A DNA stretch of 64,000 nucleotides, from NCBI RefSeq assembly GCF_002797675.1, contig NZ_PGEX01000001.1, positions 2,728,001-2,792,000 on the forward strand, written 5' to 3'. The notes under the pieces were generated by a model. The model was not told where the DNA came from. It searched no databases and saw only the letters and a list, made by a program, of their open reading frames with translations. The position numbers and the translations under genes were made by a program. Positions 36,295 through 45,530 of this stretch are shown here, one piece after another (position 1 is the first letter of the stretch; the number at the start of each line of letters is the position of its first letter). The DNA comes from Hallerella succinigenes (GTDB lineage Bacteria; Fibrobacterota; Fibrobacteria; Fibrobacterales; Fibrobacteraceae).

Positions 36295-38694
36295 TTATTT
36301 GTGAATGTTGATGGGCTTTGCTTCGAGGAAGGATCCACAAGAAACCTTGACGATGTAAGTGGTGCTCGGAAGTCCCATCTTATTCAAGTCAAAATTGTAC
36401 TGATGGTCACCAGCCTTCTTGTATCCAACGATTTCGCTTGCGACCAGTGCACCGTAGGCGGTGAAGAGACTGACCTTGACATTGTCGTTTCGGTCGAGAG
36501 TGTAATTCACATGGAGAATTCCCTTGTTATGCGAAAGTTCCAGGTGACTTGCGACACCGTTCAAGCCGTACATTAATGCGGTTGTCATTTCTCCTTCGCC
36601 GCTTGAACTTTCGTTGGTCACGGTAATTGTGATTGTGTAAGTGACGAGTTTGTTGTTGTAGCTAAAGCCTTGCGTGAGGGTGTATGAGTTTCCGTTCGAA
36701 ACGCGGTTCGGGTAATGTCCGATTCTTGCGACTTTAGAAGTCATATCGAATTCCGAATAGATTGTCGCATTTTCGTTTGCGTATTCGACGACTTCACCGT
36801 TTGCATTGAACCAATGGCCCGGCGCATTTGCGGTCGAACTTGTATTCAAAGTTCCGTTCGGTTCAAGTGCAAAATAGGTGGCTAATGTGGCGACTTCCGA
36901 TGCGGAAATGCCAAGTGCCGAGGCGACTTCGGAAAGCTTCAGGTCAAAGGTGACGGCCGCGTAATTATCGTCGATCGGGAGCTTTAGATTGACGTTGTAA
37001 TTCAAAGCGATTGTTGCTGCGGTAGAGGCTTCGCTTGAACTGGATACTTTGGAGCTCGAACTGTAATTTTCAGAAGAGCTCGAACTGATGGATGTAGAAG
37101 AACTCGAATAGGACGGTCCCGAAGAGCTCGAAGACAGGTTTGTCCAGTCGTAATCCAGCTCGAAGTTGCGATAGTAAGCGGTGTTTGCGTTTCCGGCTCC
37201 GCTGATGCCTGTTTCAGGCTTTAAGCGATAGTCGTAATGGTAGGTGCGAATATTTTCGTTTCCTGTGTAAGCGTATTCTGTGTTCACGATAATGGCGAAG
37301 ACCATTTGAGAACCATTCGTTGTCGACGGTATTTTGTCGAGATTCAAAATGGCGGTTCCTTCGCCGGTAATCGGTTCGCTGTAAACCGGCGTGCCGTCCG
37401 TGGCGCGGTAGGCGAGAAGAAAGTTCATATTCGTGTTGTTCGAATGGCTGCCGGTCGGATAGAAGGTAACGCTGACTTGCGAGGCTCCGCTAGAAACTTT
37501 CAGCGGCACCACATTGGCTCCGGACCAACCCGGAGTCGTTTCGGATGTAGGGATTAGATATCCGCTCGAATCGGTCGTCGATTGGTACGGCGTCATCGTC
37601 CACGTGTAACTGTAATTTTTGTTATCCCAATAATCTTGTTCCCAGTAGCTAGTCTGACCAAACTGTTGATTCAAAAGATCGCGAATGGATTCGGACCATT
37701 CTTTCATATCGAGCATCGCAAGCTTGGCACGGAATTCCGTAATCAAACGGCGAACCCCTGCATCTCCAAGACCAATGTCTAAACCATAGGATTCAAGCAG
37801 GTAAGGCGTTTTGCCGTAAGCGTGACCGTATATCCAACGCACGGAACCTGTACCGAGCCAAGTTCCCATGAAGGTCGGGAAAATATTGCTGTACTGCGCA
37901 CCTCCCAAGAGATACCTCTGGTTTTTACCGGTAACGCCCTGCGCTCCTGGGCCACCAAACGTGCCATCGATCAGCCAACCGGAATAGCATTCGATCGGCA
38001 TAAACGGGGCGATTACCGTGGCGGCATTCAAAAAGCCCATTCCGCTGTAAACTTGATTGCGACGACTAAACATGTCCTGCTGAATCCAGGTGTTTCCCGC
38101 TTCCTGGAACCAGTGAGCCTCTTTTGCGCCAGGATAACCGTTTGTCATTGAATGGATGCCTTCGTGAACCATCGCGTCCATTTGGGCAACGCGGTCGCTA
38201 TAAGGGCAGCTGGTATTAAAGCTGTAAAGCGGATAAAAAGAAGCGGCAACAGCGGTGTAGCCCGCTACCCAGGTTTGCCATCCTCCAGTGGTGTCCGAGA
38301 CTGCGCCACCAGCGCATGTGCCCGAACCGTAATAGTAAATGGCACTGTATTTGCCCTCTTGAGCCTGGGCGTCGGGAGCCCAGCCTAATGAATCATAAAG
38401 GTAGCCGAAATCGGTGTCGTATTTTTTGAGAATGCTGTCGATGGTGACGTCGGTAATACGGCTGTCTCGATTCGCGCCCCAGTAAAAAGCCCACCATTTC
38501 CCCGCTTTTTTGCCGGTAACGCCATTGCAATCTGTGTTGAATTCCGTCGGCGGATTGATGATGCCGATATTTGCCTTGGTATCGTAATCCAAATCGGAAC
38601 GATAACTTGGCCAAGTGTAGGAATCCCCGTTAGCCGCGAAGCTCAAAGAAAGCGTTCCGGCGAGAAGAGTGGAAAGAATTTTTTTTTGTTTCAT
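36295..38694 (-). CDS. Secreted zincin-like metallopeptidase with serine linkers and C-terminal sorting tail
   Basis: 799 residues. Signal peptide MKQKKILSTLLAGTLSLSFA, then a catalytic-looking domain with AMVHEGIHSMTN near residue 176 (HExxH) and a likely third ligand in HWFQEAGNTW, 17 residues after the second His, a gluzincin-type arrangement. Ser-rich linkers near residues 535-575 lead to a DUF4859-like domain (VTFDLKLSEVASALGI...HWFNANGEVVEYA). The last 75 residues (LFTAYGALVASEIVGYKKAGDHQYNF...GLPSTTYIVKVSCG) resemble a type IX secretion sorting domain. Substrate unknown. An ATG at 38709 would spoil the signal peptide. Confidence 0.75.
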   Translation of the reverse strand: MKQKKILSTLLAGTLSLSFAANGDSYTWPSYRSDLDYDTKANIGIINPPTEFNTDCNGVTGKKAGKWWAFYWGANRDSRITDVTIDSILKKYDTDFGYLYDSLGWAPDAQAQEGKYSAIYYYGSGTCAGGAVSDTTGGWQTWVAGYTAVAASFYPLYSFNTSCPYSDRVAQMDAMVHEGIHSMTNGYPGAKEAHWFQEAGNTWIQQDMFSRRNQVYSGMGFLNAATVIAPFMPIECYSGWLIDGTFGGPGAQGVTGKNQRYLLGGAQYSNIFPTFMGTWLGTGSVRWIYGHAYGKTPYLLESYGLDIGLGDAGVRRLITEFRAKLAMLDMKEWSESIRDLLNQQFGQTSYWEQDYWDNKNYSYTWTMTPYQSTTDSSGYLIPTSETTPGWSGANVVPLKVSSGASQVSVTFYPTGSHSNNTNMNFLLAYRATDGTPVYSEPITGEGTAILNLDKIPSTTNGSQMVFAIIVNTEYAYTGNENIRTYHYDYRLKPETGISGAGNANTAYYRNFELDYDWTNLSSSSSGPSYSSSSTSISSSSSENYSSSSKVSSSSEASTAATIALNYNVNLKLPIDDNYAAVTFDLKLSEVASALGISASEVATLATYFALEPNGTLNTSSTANAPGHWFNANGEVVEYANENATIYSEFDMTSKVARIGHYPNRVSNGNSYTLTQGFSYNNKLVTYTITITVTNESSSGEGEMTTALMYGLNGVASHLELSHNKGILHVNYTLDRNDNVKVSLFTAYGALVASEIVGYKKAGDHQYNFDLNKMGLPSTTYIVKVSCGSFLEAKPINIHK

Positions 38695-38716
38695 GACCCA
38701 ACGACCCATTTTTGCT

Positions 38717-38732
38717 GGAGGAAAATTCCTCC
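38717..38732. promoter_or_regulatory. 16-bp perfect palindrome upstream of the zincin-like gene
   Basis: GGAGGAAAATTCCTCC reads the same in both halves except for the central AAAATT asymmetry. It lies 23-38 bp before the chosen start. It could be an operator or a leader hairpin that hides a GGAGG; function not shown. Confidence 0.35.
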
Positions 38733-38814
38733 GTTTATTTGTGTGCTGTGTAAAAATAAGTCGTATTTTTAAAATGTGAAGTGCTTAAATGCTAATGTTT
38801 TCAAAGAATCCGTG

Positions 38815-39252
38815 TTAGAAATGTGTAAAAATTTTACGGATTGAAGATAGGGGAATCTTTTGCCCGGCAATCGTCAAAATTTTTGTATGGGCGTCGAATT
38901 TTTGAAGGGTTCCTTTCGCGGAAGGGTATGTGCCCATCCCTTTTTCAAGGTTTGGATTTTGCACAAAATAGGTCACATAAACGGAAGGATGTTCTCCGTT
39001 TTCGAGCCTTTCCAAAAGTGCGTTTAAGGCTTCGTCGAGTTCTGCCCGAGAGTCTTCGAGCAATTCGTCTTTTTGCACATTTAGATTTTCAAAGCGTTTG
39101 TTCGCAATTTCGTCCTCGTATCCGCGGAGCGCGGCGAACGGGCTAAAGATTTTCGCTCGGTCGGTCAGGTTCATGCGCGGATGCCTTTCCCATACCTTCT
39201 GGAGGACTTCCGGATATGGTAGATATGCCATTTCTGCATAGGGATTATGCAC
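38815..39252 (-). CDS. YolD-like protein
   Basis: 145 residues. The block MNLTDRAKIFSPFAALRGYEDEI is the family hallmark (DRA..F.PFAAL.GY...I), and the C-terminal HTKILTIAGQKIPLSSIRKIF matches the usual end. YolD-like proteins are encoded with UvrX-type Y-family polymerases in Firmicutes and are thought to be accessory to translesion synthesis. Here the start overlaps the polymerase stop by 8 bp. It is therefore likely to be translated with it and to act in DNA-damage tolerance. Confidence 0.8.
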   Translation of the reverse strand: MHNPYAEMAYLPYPEVLQKVWERHPRMNLTDRAKIFSPFAALRGYEDEIANKRFENLNVQKDELLEDSRAELDEALNALLERLENGEHPSVYVTYFVQNPNLEKGMGTYPSAKGTLQKFDAHTKILTIAGQKIPLSSIRKIFTHF

Positions 39253-40615
39253 GGTGGCCTCCGATTTGGGAATTCCTTTCTTTGGCCGTTGCGCCTTCTT
39301 CTAGATCCATGCCTTTGAGAATCGCGTTTTTGCCAAAACGTTTTTTAATCAAGAGTTCCGCTTGCAAACGCTTTTTTTCTTTTTCTTCTGCATGGGCGTC
39401 GGTGAACAGATCGAATTCTTCGTATTTGGCGTCGAGAATGTTATTGGCTGCCAGGTTCAATCTTTTGACAGTCAAATTCGGCGGAACGAGGCGGTCAAAT
39501 AGTTCAAGGACCGCTTGCGCAATTTGGGACTGCGAAGACGTGTAATGCCCCATGTTCGCTGTTCCGTGGGCGGGCTTTGGAATTTCTCTTCCGTAGCGGT
39601 CGATGACAAGGGGTCCTCGGTACATTCCCTTGGAAACGTTTTCTCGGTCATAGCCCACGTCCAAGGTCAAAGCGTTTGTTACGAGATGCTTGTCGATCAG
39701 ATCGAGCGTAATGGAATCGACCATTTCTCGGACGACAATACGCGCCTTTTCCCAGCTGTAAGCAGAGGATAGAACCTGCCCTGCACCGAGGCTGTTCGAT
39801 TTGGGCTTGAACTTTTTGATGTCGGCGATGGTGCAAGGCTCATAGCCCCAGGCATGGTCGATCAAGATTTCCGCATTCACGCCAAAGGTCTTGTACAGCT
39901 GCTCGGGAAAGTGAAGACTTGCCCGTGCGACATCTCCCATGGTATAAAGTCCCATGGATTCAAGCCTTTGCGAAAGACCTGCACCGACCTGCCAAAAACT
40001 GGTCAAAGGTTTGTGTGTCCAGAGCTTTTCACGAAAGATCTGCTCGTCGATTTCGGCAATGCGGACTCCGTCCTTGTCGGCAGGGATGTGCTTTGCCAAA
40101 ATGTCCATCGCCGCCTTGCAGAGGAATAGGTTCGGTCCTATGCCCGCGGTCGCTGTGATGCCTGTGGTTTTGAGAACATCCTGGATCATGGAGCGGGCGA
40201 GGTCGTGGGCGGATTTTTTGTACAGCGAAAGGTACCGGGAAACATCAAAAAAGCATTCGTCGATCGAATAGACGTGGATGTCGTCGGGGCTGATGTACTT
40301 GAGATAGACGTTGTAGATTTGGGCGGAAATATCCATGTACTTCGCCATCTGCGGGGTAGCCGTAATGAAATCGATTTTTTTACCGGTCTTTCGGCGGTAA
40401 TCTTCGAGCTTTTGGAGGACTTCGAAGAGGCGTGGTCTACCGGGAATGCCGAGCGCTTTGAGGCTCGGGGACACGGCGAGGCAGATCGTTTTTTCGGTAC
40501 GGCTGGCGTCGGCGACGACGAGGTTTGTAGTCAAAGGGTCTAGACCGCGGAAAGCGCATTCTGCAGAAGCGTAAAATGACTTGAGGTCGATTGCGATATA
40601 GGTCCGCTTTTCCAC
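39245..40615 (-). CDS. Y-family DNA polymerase (UvrX/UmuC-like)
   Basis: Error-prone translesion polymerase. 456 residues, longer than DinB. Palm residues: YIAIDLKSFYASAECAFRGLDPL (first Asp) and HVYSIDECFFDVS (Asp-Glu pair). The helix-hairpin-helix region LTSFWQVGAGLSQRLESMGLYTMGDVA follows, then the little-finger domain up to about residue 420. The start is GTG at 40615. The gene begins 66 bp after the rluE-like stop; I see no LexA box. It overlaps the YolD-like gene by 8 bp. Confidence 0.9.
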   Translation of the reverse strand: MEKRTYIAIDLKSFYASAECAFRGLDPLTTNLVVADASRTEKTICLAVSPSLKALGIPGRPRLFEVLQKLEDYRRKTGKKIDFITATPQMAKYMDISAQIYNVYLKYISPDDIHVYSIDECFFDVSRYLSLYKKSAHDLARSMIQDVLKTTGITATAGIGPNLFLCKAAMDILAKHIPADKDGVRIAEIDEQIFREKLWTHKPLTSFWQVGAGLSQRLESMGLYTMGDVARASLHFPEQLYKTFGVNAEILIDHAWGYEPCTIADIKKFKPKSNSLGAGQVLSSAYSWEKARIVVREMVDSITLDLIDKHLVTNALTLDVGYDRENVSKGMYRGPLVIDRYGREIPKPAHGTANMGHYTSSQSQIAQAVLELFDRLVPPNLTVKRLNLAANNILDAKYEEFDLFTDAHAEEKEKKRLQAELLIKKRFGKNAILKGMDLEEGATAKERNSQIGGHRA

Positions 40616-40681
40616 TTTCTCAATTTAAAATTTGCCGAAGGAAATGCAAATCCTAGGTGATATGGAATACGACCCTTCCGA

Positions 40682-41284
40682 TTACCGATCGCGGTTGGAT
40701 CGATTGCGTTTACGGTGCGTTGATTGCATGGTTGTATGAGAAAAAAACGCAGTAACATCTTTCCATTCGCCAGGCTTTAGGCCATCGAGCCCGAGCTTGT
40801 CTATTTGGATGCGGACAAGGCGGAGCGTGGGGAAACCCACCGCCGCTGTCATGTGGCGGACCTGGCGGTTTTTGCCTTCGATCAGTGTCAGTTTGACCCA
40901 GGAAGTGGGGATGTTTGCCCGGTAACGGATGGGTGGATTGCGGTTCCAGAGATATTGAGGTTCCGGGACGATTTCCGCTTTGCATTTTCTTGTATGATAG
41001 CCTTGGATGACAATGCCATTCATTAATTTCTGAATGGCTTCTTCGGTGATTTGACCTTCGACCTGCGCAAGATAGGTGCGCGGATGCGCCTTTTTGGGGT
41101 CGAGAAGGGTTTTAATCAGCTGACCATGATCGGTAAGCAGTAAAGCGCCTTCGCTGTCGTGGTCCAAACGGCCTGCCGCATAAACGCCTTTCGGAAAATG
41201 GAATTCATTCAATGCCCGGTGATTCCCTTCGGGGGAAAATTGGCTTAAAACGCCGTAGGGTTTGTTGAAAAGAAGGACCGTCAT
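40682..41284 (-). CDS. rluE: RsuA/RluE-family pseudouridine synthase
   Basis: Isomerises a specific uridine in rRNA, probably 23S rRNA U2457 by analogy with RluE. 200 residues without an S4 domain, as in RluE. Motif I is VYAAGRLDHDSEGALLLTDHG with the catalytic Asp in GRLDHDSEG; motif II is YLAQVEGQ; motif III is IEGKNRQVRHMTAAVGFPTLRLVRIQID. A basic Ser/Arg/Asn tail is extra. It begins 3 bp after the thioesterase stop, so the two share a transcript. Confidence 0.88.
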   Translation of the reverse strand: MTVLLFNKPYGVLSQFSPEGNHRALNEFHFPKGVYAAGRLDHDSEGALLLTDHGQLIKTLLDPKKAHPRTYLAQVEGQITEEAIQKLMNGIVIQGYHTRKCKAEIVPEPQYLWNRNPPIRYRANIPTSWVKLTLIEGKNRQVRHMTAAVGFPTLRLVRIQIDKLGLDGLKPGEWKDVTAFFSHTTMQSTHRKRNRSNRDR

Positions 41285-41287
41285 CGG

Positions 41288-41683
41288 TTATTTAGAAATT
41301 TTAGCGTCTGCTTTAGACTGAAAACGGTCGTTTTGCACGATATAGCGTTCGTGCGTGCCGCCACCGATATGGCCTTTTTCGTCATAGGCGTCGACTTCAA
41401 AAACGAGTTTTCTTTCGTCCGTCCCCACGAGTTTTGCGATGCATTCGACCTTCATGCCGATGGGCGTCGGGGCTTCGTGGGTCACGTTCATCAGGGTTCC
41501 GACAGTCCCGAATCCTTCTTCAAGGTAAGGTTGTACGGTGGTCCAGGCTGCTTTTTCGAGCATCGCGATCATCGCAGGGGTAGCGAGAACTTCTAACGTA
41601 CCGCTGCCGATTTCCTTTGCGGTATGTTCGTCGTCGACAATGAATTCGATGCTACCTGTGAGACCCTCTTGTAATCGAGACAT
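41288..41683 (-). CDS. Hot-dog fold thioesterase (FlK-like)
   Basis: 131 residues of the small thioesterase family related to fluoroacetyl-CoA thioesterase. Visible: GSGTLEVLATPAMIAMLEKAAWTTVQPYL, GTLMNVTHEAPTPIGMKVECIAKLV with the conserved Thr/His region, and GGGTHERYIVQNDRF. The ATG at 41683 (MSRLQEGLTG) is preferred to a TTG at 41692 on ribosome-site spacing. Acyl-CoA substrate unknown; probably a housekeeping or detoxifying enzyme. Confidence 0.85.
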   Translation of the reverse strand: MSRLQEGLTGSIEFIVDDEHTAKEIGSGTLEVLATPAMIAMLEKAAWTTVQPYLEEGFGTVGTLMNVTHEAPTPIGMKVECIAKLVGTDERKLVFEVDAYDEKGHIGGGTHERYIVQNDRFQSKADAKISK

Positions 41684-41693
41684 TTTCGTCAAA

Positions 41694-42080
41694 ATCCTTG
41701 GCTGTGATAATTCCTTATAAACCTAATATAGTTATTTCCTTTTTCTAGCAGAAGGCGAGGCGAAATATCTCGCCTGCGAGCAGGATTCGAAATTTTCGGA
41801 AGACCATTTTGTCGTGTGCTGGGATGCGCAGAATCTGGTCGGCGCTTTTCTGCGGTGGATTCTTTTGTGGGCATTCCGCTTCTGTATGTGGTTGTAAAGG
41901 CCATTGTGGATGAGAATTTGGGAATTCCGGATGATGGAAAATTTATCTTTGTGAAATTGCCGAAGGGCAGACTTTACGATGGTGTGATGCATAATGGTTG
42001 CGGTATACGACAGTGGCCGCTGCGATACTTGGAACCTATGCCATTGTTTCGGAAGTTGTCGGCAGAGAACCCTAAACCAG
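41694..42080 (+). other. Unassigned stretch of about 390 bp with weak coding signal
   Basis: No confident gene. One plus-strand frame is open from about 41735 to 42112 and reads RLRAGFEIFGRPFCRVLGCAE, then VDSFVGIPLLYVVVKAIVDE and KFIFVKLPKGRLYDGV. It has host-like codon use but no ATG before the middle and no ribosome site (a GTG at 41816 is possible). Its 3' end overlaps the rmuC start. It may be the remains of a gene or a short unknown protein. No RNA gene is evident. Confidence 0.4.
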
Positions 42081-42090
42081 GAGATTCCCT

Positions 42091-43431
42091 GTGGAATTAT
42101 TGGCTGTTTTGATCGCCGCTATTTTGATGATTCTCGTGTGCGCATTCCTCTATGTTTCGTTTCGAGCGAAAAAGGATGCGGCGAGCGTCGAAAAAGAAAT
42201 TCGACTGCAATCGGACAATGAACATTTGACGGCAGAGATTTTAGCATTAAAAGAAAAGAATCATTCCCTGGAAATCGAAAATTCCGGGCTTGTGCAAAAA
42301 CTCGCCAAGGCAGAAGCGGACTTGAACGCATCTGAAGTGACATCCCAAAAGATGATTGAGGAACAGCAAAAACGCTTTGATGAAATTTCGCAGAAACTCA
42401 CCGAGCAGATGAAGAACGCGACGGGAGAAATGCTTAAACAGCGTCAGCAGGAATTTTCCAAATCGAGCGAAATGAACCTGGGACAGATTGTGAAACCGCT
42501 CCAGGAATCCATCGAAAACATGAAAAAGTCAATGGAGGAAGCCAAGGTTTCCCAGGCAGGACTTGGCGCTTCTCTTAAAGAGCAATTAAAACATGCGATG
42601 GACATGAGCTCTTCTGCAAAGGAAAGCGCCGATGAGCTCGCCCGTGTATTCAAGCATCAGAGCAAGCTGCAGGGCGATTGGGGAGAAACGGTTCTCGCGG
42701 AACTTTTGGAAAGTCAGGGTTTGGAAGAAGGCATCCATTTTGAAACACAGGGCGTTCTTCGCGATGAAAACGGGAACCGTGTAGTTACGGAAAATGGGAA
42801 AACCTTGCGCCCGGACGTGATGCTCCATTTGGATAAGAATCGCGTTGTCGTCATCGATTCCAAGGTTTCCTTGACCGCTTTTATGGAATATGTGAATGCC
42901 GAAGACGAAGTCCGTCGAGAAGCCGCTCTTCAGGCGCATCTGGACAGCATTTTACAGCATGTGAAGGAACTTTCCGAAAAAGATTATTCCTCTTATGTGC
43001 GACCGCCTCTTGTGAATGTGGATTATGTAATCATGTTCATTCCGCATACGCCCGCATTTTTGACCGCTTGGCAGAAACGTCCAACCCTTTGGCGCGAAGC
43101 GATGGACAAGCACGTTTGCATTGCGAGCGAGCAGACTCTTTACGCTGCGTTGCAGATCATTCGAATGACCTGGCGGCAGATTACGCAGGCGGAAAACCAT
43201 GAAAAGGTTTATGCGCTTGCAAACGAAATGCTCGATCGCGTGGGACAGTTCATGAAGAAGTACTCCGCGGTTGGAACGGCCTTGGCGAGTGCGCAAAAGG
43301 CTTATGAAGAAGGCGAAAAGAAACTTTCGGATTCGGGTCAGAGCATTCCGCAGACCTGTGCAAAGCTCTTAAAGCTCGGAGCAAAGCAGAGCCTTAAGAA
43401 TCCGATTCCGCAGATTGAAAATGGATGTTGA
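42091..43431 (+). CDS. rmuC: DNA recombination protein RmuC
   Basis: 446 residues. N-terminal transmembrane helix (LLAVLIAAILMILVCAFLYV), a long coiled coil (residues 30-180), and the RmuC nuclease-like domain: LQGDWGETVLAELLESQGLEEGIHF, LRPDVMLHLDKNRVVVIDSKVSL with the PD-(D/E)XK-like Asp...Asp-Ser-Lys, and VIMFIPHTPAF. RmuC limits inversion at short inverted repeats; the molecular activity is inferred from fold. The start is GTG with AGGAG 9 nt upstream. Converges on the potassium-channel genes, with 21 bp between stops. Confidence 0.93.
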   Translation: MELLAVLIAAILMILVCAFLYVSFRAKKDAASVEKEIRLQSDNEHLTAEILALKEKNHSLEIENSGLVQKLAKAEADLNASEVTSQKMIEEQQKRFDEISQKLTEQMKNATGEMLKQRQQEFSKSSEMNLGQIVKPLQESIENMKKSMEEAKVSQAGLGASLKEQLKHAMDMSSSAKESADELARVFKHQSKLQGDWGETVLAELLESQGLEEGIHFETQGVLRDENGNRVVTENGKTLRPDVMLHLDKNRVVVIDSKVSLTAFMEYVNAEDEVRREAALQAHLDSILQHVKELSEKDYSSYVRPPLVNVDYVIMFIPHTPAFLTAWQKRPTLWREAMDKHVCIASEQTLYAALQIIRMTWRQITQAENHEKVYALANEMLDRVGQFMKKYSAVGTALASAQKAYEEGEKKLSDSGQSIPQTCAKLLKLGAKQSLKNPIPQIENGC

Positions 43432-43452
43432 TGGGCGCTGTCCTGTAAAGTC

Positions 43453-44103
43453 TTACTTGAGCTTTTGCAGCTTGGAAAGGTTCTTGTTGCTGCCGATCAG
43501 AATCAAGATGTCGCCTTCTTCCAGGGTAAAGCTCGGGGTGAGTTCTACGCAAAGGCTTTCGTTTCTGCGGATCGCGATGATGTTTAGACCGTATTGAGAA
43601 CGAACGTTCAATTCCAAAATCGTTTTCCCGGTCCAAGATGGCGGGACCTCGATTTCCATGATGCTGTGGCCTTCGGAAAGCTGTGTAAAATCGACGACGT
43701 TATCCGCGGTCAGTTTTTTCGAAAGCTTCATCGCTGCCACATGTTCTGGGACAATGCACATGGACGCGCCCAAGGTTTCGAGAACTTCCTTGTCGGTTTC
43801 GTCACGGACTTTGCAGATGATCTTCTGCACTTGAAGCGCCTTCAGGTTCATGGTGATGATCACCGAAGTGGCAAGGTCGTTCGACGTACAAACAATCACG
43901 CAGTCGTATTTTTGAATGCCGAGCTGAGAAAGGGCTTCGCGATTCTTAGCATCGACTGTCACCGCTTTGGAAACGCGGTCGGCGATTTTTTCGATGATGT
44001 TCTCGTCGTTGTCGATGACGAGAACGTTGTGGCCTTCGTTGAACAGGTCCATGGCAAGTTGCGATCCAAAAAGTCCAAGTCCGATGATGGCAAATGATTT
44101 CAT
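43453..44103 (-). CDS. Potassium uptake regulatory subunit (TrkA/KtrA, RCK domain)
   Basis: Cytoplasmic NAD(H)- or ATP-sensing gating ring subunit for the membrane partner encoded just upstream. 216 residues: RCK_N Rossmann motif FAIIGLGLFGSQLAMDL, acidic residue in VLVIDNDENI, then a TrkA_C domain (HSIMEIEVPPSWTGKTILELNVRSQYGLNII...LEEGDILILIG). The single-RCK length is typical of KtrA rather than the double-length E. coli TrkA. Starts 9 bp after the TrkH/KtrB stop. Confidence 0.92.
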   Translation of the reverse strand: MKSFAIIGLGLFGSQLAMDLFNEGHNVLVIDNDENIIEKIADRVSKAVTVDAKNREALSQLGIQKYDCVIVCTSNDLATSVIITMNLKALQVQKIICKVRDETDKEVLETLGASMCIVPEHVAAMKLSKKLTADNVVDFTQLSEGHSIMEIEVPPSWTGKTILELNVRSQYGLNIIAIRRNESLCVELTPSFTLEEGDILILIGSNKNLSKLQKLK

Positions 44104-44112
44104 AAAAACTTC

Positions 44113-45462
44113 TTAACCGATAATGAGTTTTGCGGACGGATATTTAATGGACAAGTCCTCTCTTGCCTTGAAAAATCCGAGGGTTAAAGTCAAAAGTCCG
44201 ACACGGCCTGTGTACATCAGAAGGATGACGATGAGGCTTGAAACGGGAGAAAGCGAAGCAGTGACGCCGAGTGAAAGACCCACGGTCGAAATCGCGGAAA
44301 TGCTTTCAAAAAAGGCGTGAGCAAAAGGAATATCGGAAGAAAAGGCAATCAAAAATCCACCGGTGATGCTCAGCAGAACAAAGCCTCCGGAAATAGCGAA
44401 CGCATATTGCAGCTGTTCATGACTCACGGTTCTGTGGAATATCGTCACATTCTTCTTTCCCTGCAAATTAGAAAGGATGGTCATGAAAATAATCAAGAAG
44501 GTCGCCGTCTTGATTCCGCCCGCCGTTGAACCGGCAGAGCCTCCGACAATCATCAGCAGGGAAGTCAGGGCGATCGAAGAATCCGAAAGGGAACTTTGAT
44601 CGATGGAAGCAAAACCCGCTGTACGCGGCGTGACCGCCTGGAAAATGGAATTCACAATCTGGTGTCCAAGATTCATGTTACCGATGGTTTCGGGATTGTG
44701 AAACTCCATGAAGAAGAAGGAGCCTGCACCAAACAAAATCAAGAATGCACTGACGGAAATCACGATCTGGGTATAGACGGACCATTTACGAGGATGCCCC
44801 GAACTTGCGATGTCGTCCCACACAAGAAAGCCGATTCCGCCAATCACGATTAATGCGGAAAGTGTCAGAAGCACGATGGAATGATTTTGAAAACAGATCA
44901 TCCCTGCCCCCGGTGAAATAGCTCCCATCAAATCGAAACCCGCATTGCAAAAGGCGGAAATCGCATGGAAAATTCCAAACCATGCCGCTTTTAAAAATCC
45001 CATCGAAGGCAGAAAACAGAAAAATAAAATCAATGCGCCCACCGATTCAAAACAAAGAGATCCGATGAGAAGACGCATTTGAATGCGCTTTAAGTTTTGA
45101 AAGTTATCGGTTCTAAGGGATTCCGCGCTCAAGGAAAGGCTTTGGATACCTTCCCGGCGATTGAACAGGTGAAAGAAAACGGTGATGATGGACATGAATC
45201 CAAGACCGCCAATTTGCAACAACAACAGCAGCACGATTTGCCCAAACAGCGTAAAGTGCGTCCAAATATCGACCTTGGAAAGTCCCGTGACGCAGACAGC
45301 CGATGTCGACGTAAAAAGGGCGGTCAAAAATCCGCAACTGTTTCCCGTTTGAGATGCGAATGGAAGCGCTAGGAGAATTGCACCAAAAAGGATTACCAAA
45401 ATAAAGACGGCAATGGTCTTTTGGTAAAGATTCAAAATAATTCGATGTTGTTTAATCACCAT
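44113..45462 (-). CDS. TrkH/KtrB-family potassium transporter
   Basis: Inner-membrane K+ translocating subunit. 449 residues with eight to ten helices arranged as repeated M-P-M units. Selectivity-filter-like loops are visible as STSAVCVTGLS, AFCNAGFDLMG, VTPRTAGFASID and AISTVGLSLG, each with the conserved Gly. The interior Gly/Ser/Thr-rich stretch IVGGSAGSTAGGIKTATF is the gating loop. The ATG at 45462 (MVIKQHRIILNLYQ) is used; a TTG two codons upstream is less likely. Operon with ktrA-like gene, 9-bp gap. Confidence 0.92.
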   Translation of the reverse strand: MVIKQHRIILNLYQKTIAVFILVILFGAILLALPFASQTGNSCGFLTALFTSTSAVCVTGLSKVDIWTHFTLFGQIVLLLLLQIGGLGFMSIITVFFHLFNRREGIQSLSLSAESLRTDNFQNLKRIQMRLLIGSLCFESVGALILFFCFLPSMGFLKAAWFGIFHAISAFCNAGFDLMGAISPGAGMICFQNHSIVLLTLSALIVIGGIGFLVWDDIASSGHPRKWSVYTQIVISVSAFLILFGAGSFFFMEFHNPETIGNMNLGHQIVNSIFQAVTPRTAGFASIDQSSLSDSSIALTSLLMIVGGSAGSTAGGIKTATFLIIFMTILSNLQGKKNVTIFHRTVSHEQLQYAFAISGGFVLLSITGGFLIAFSSDIPFAHAFFESISAISTVGLSLGVTASLSPVSSLIVILLMYTGRVGLLTLTLGFFKAREDLSIKYPSAKLIIG

Positions 45463-45530
45463 TATCAAAAGTATAGCTTTTTTGAAGGAATGTGTAAATT
45501 GAACGCTTTAGGGGTGAAAAGGGAGAAATT

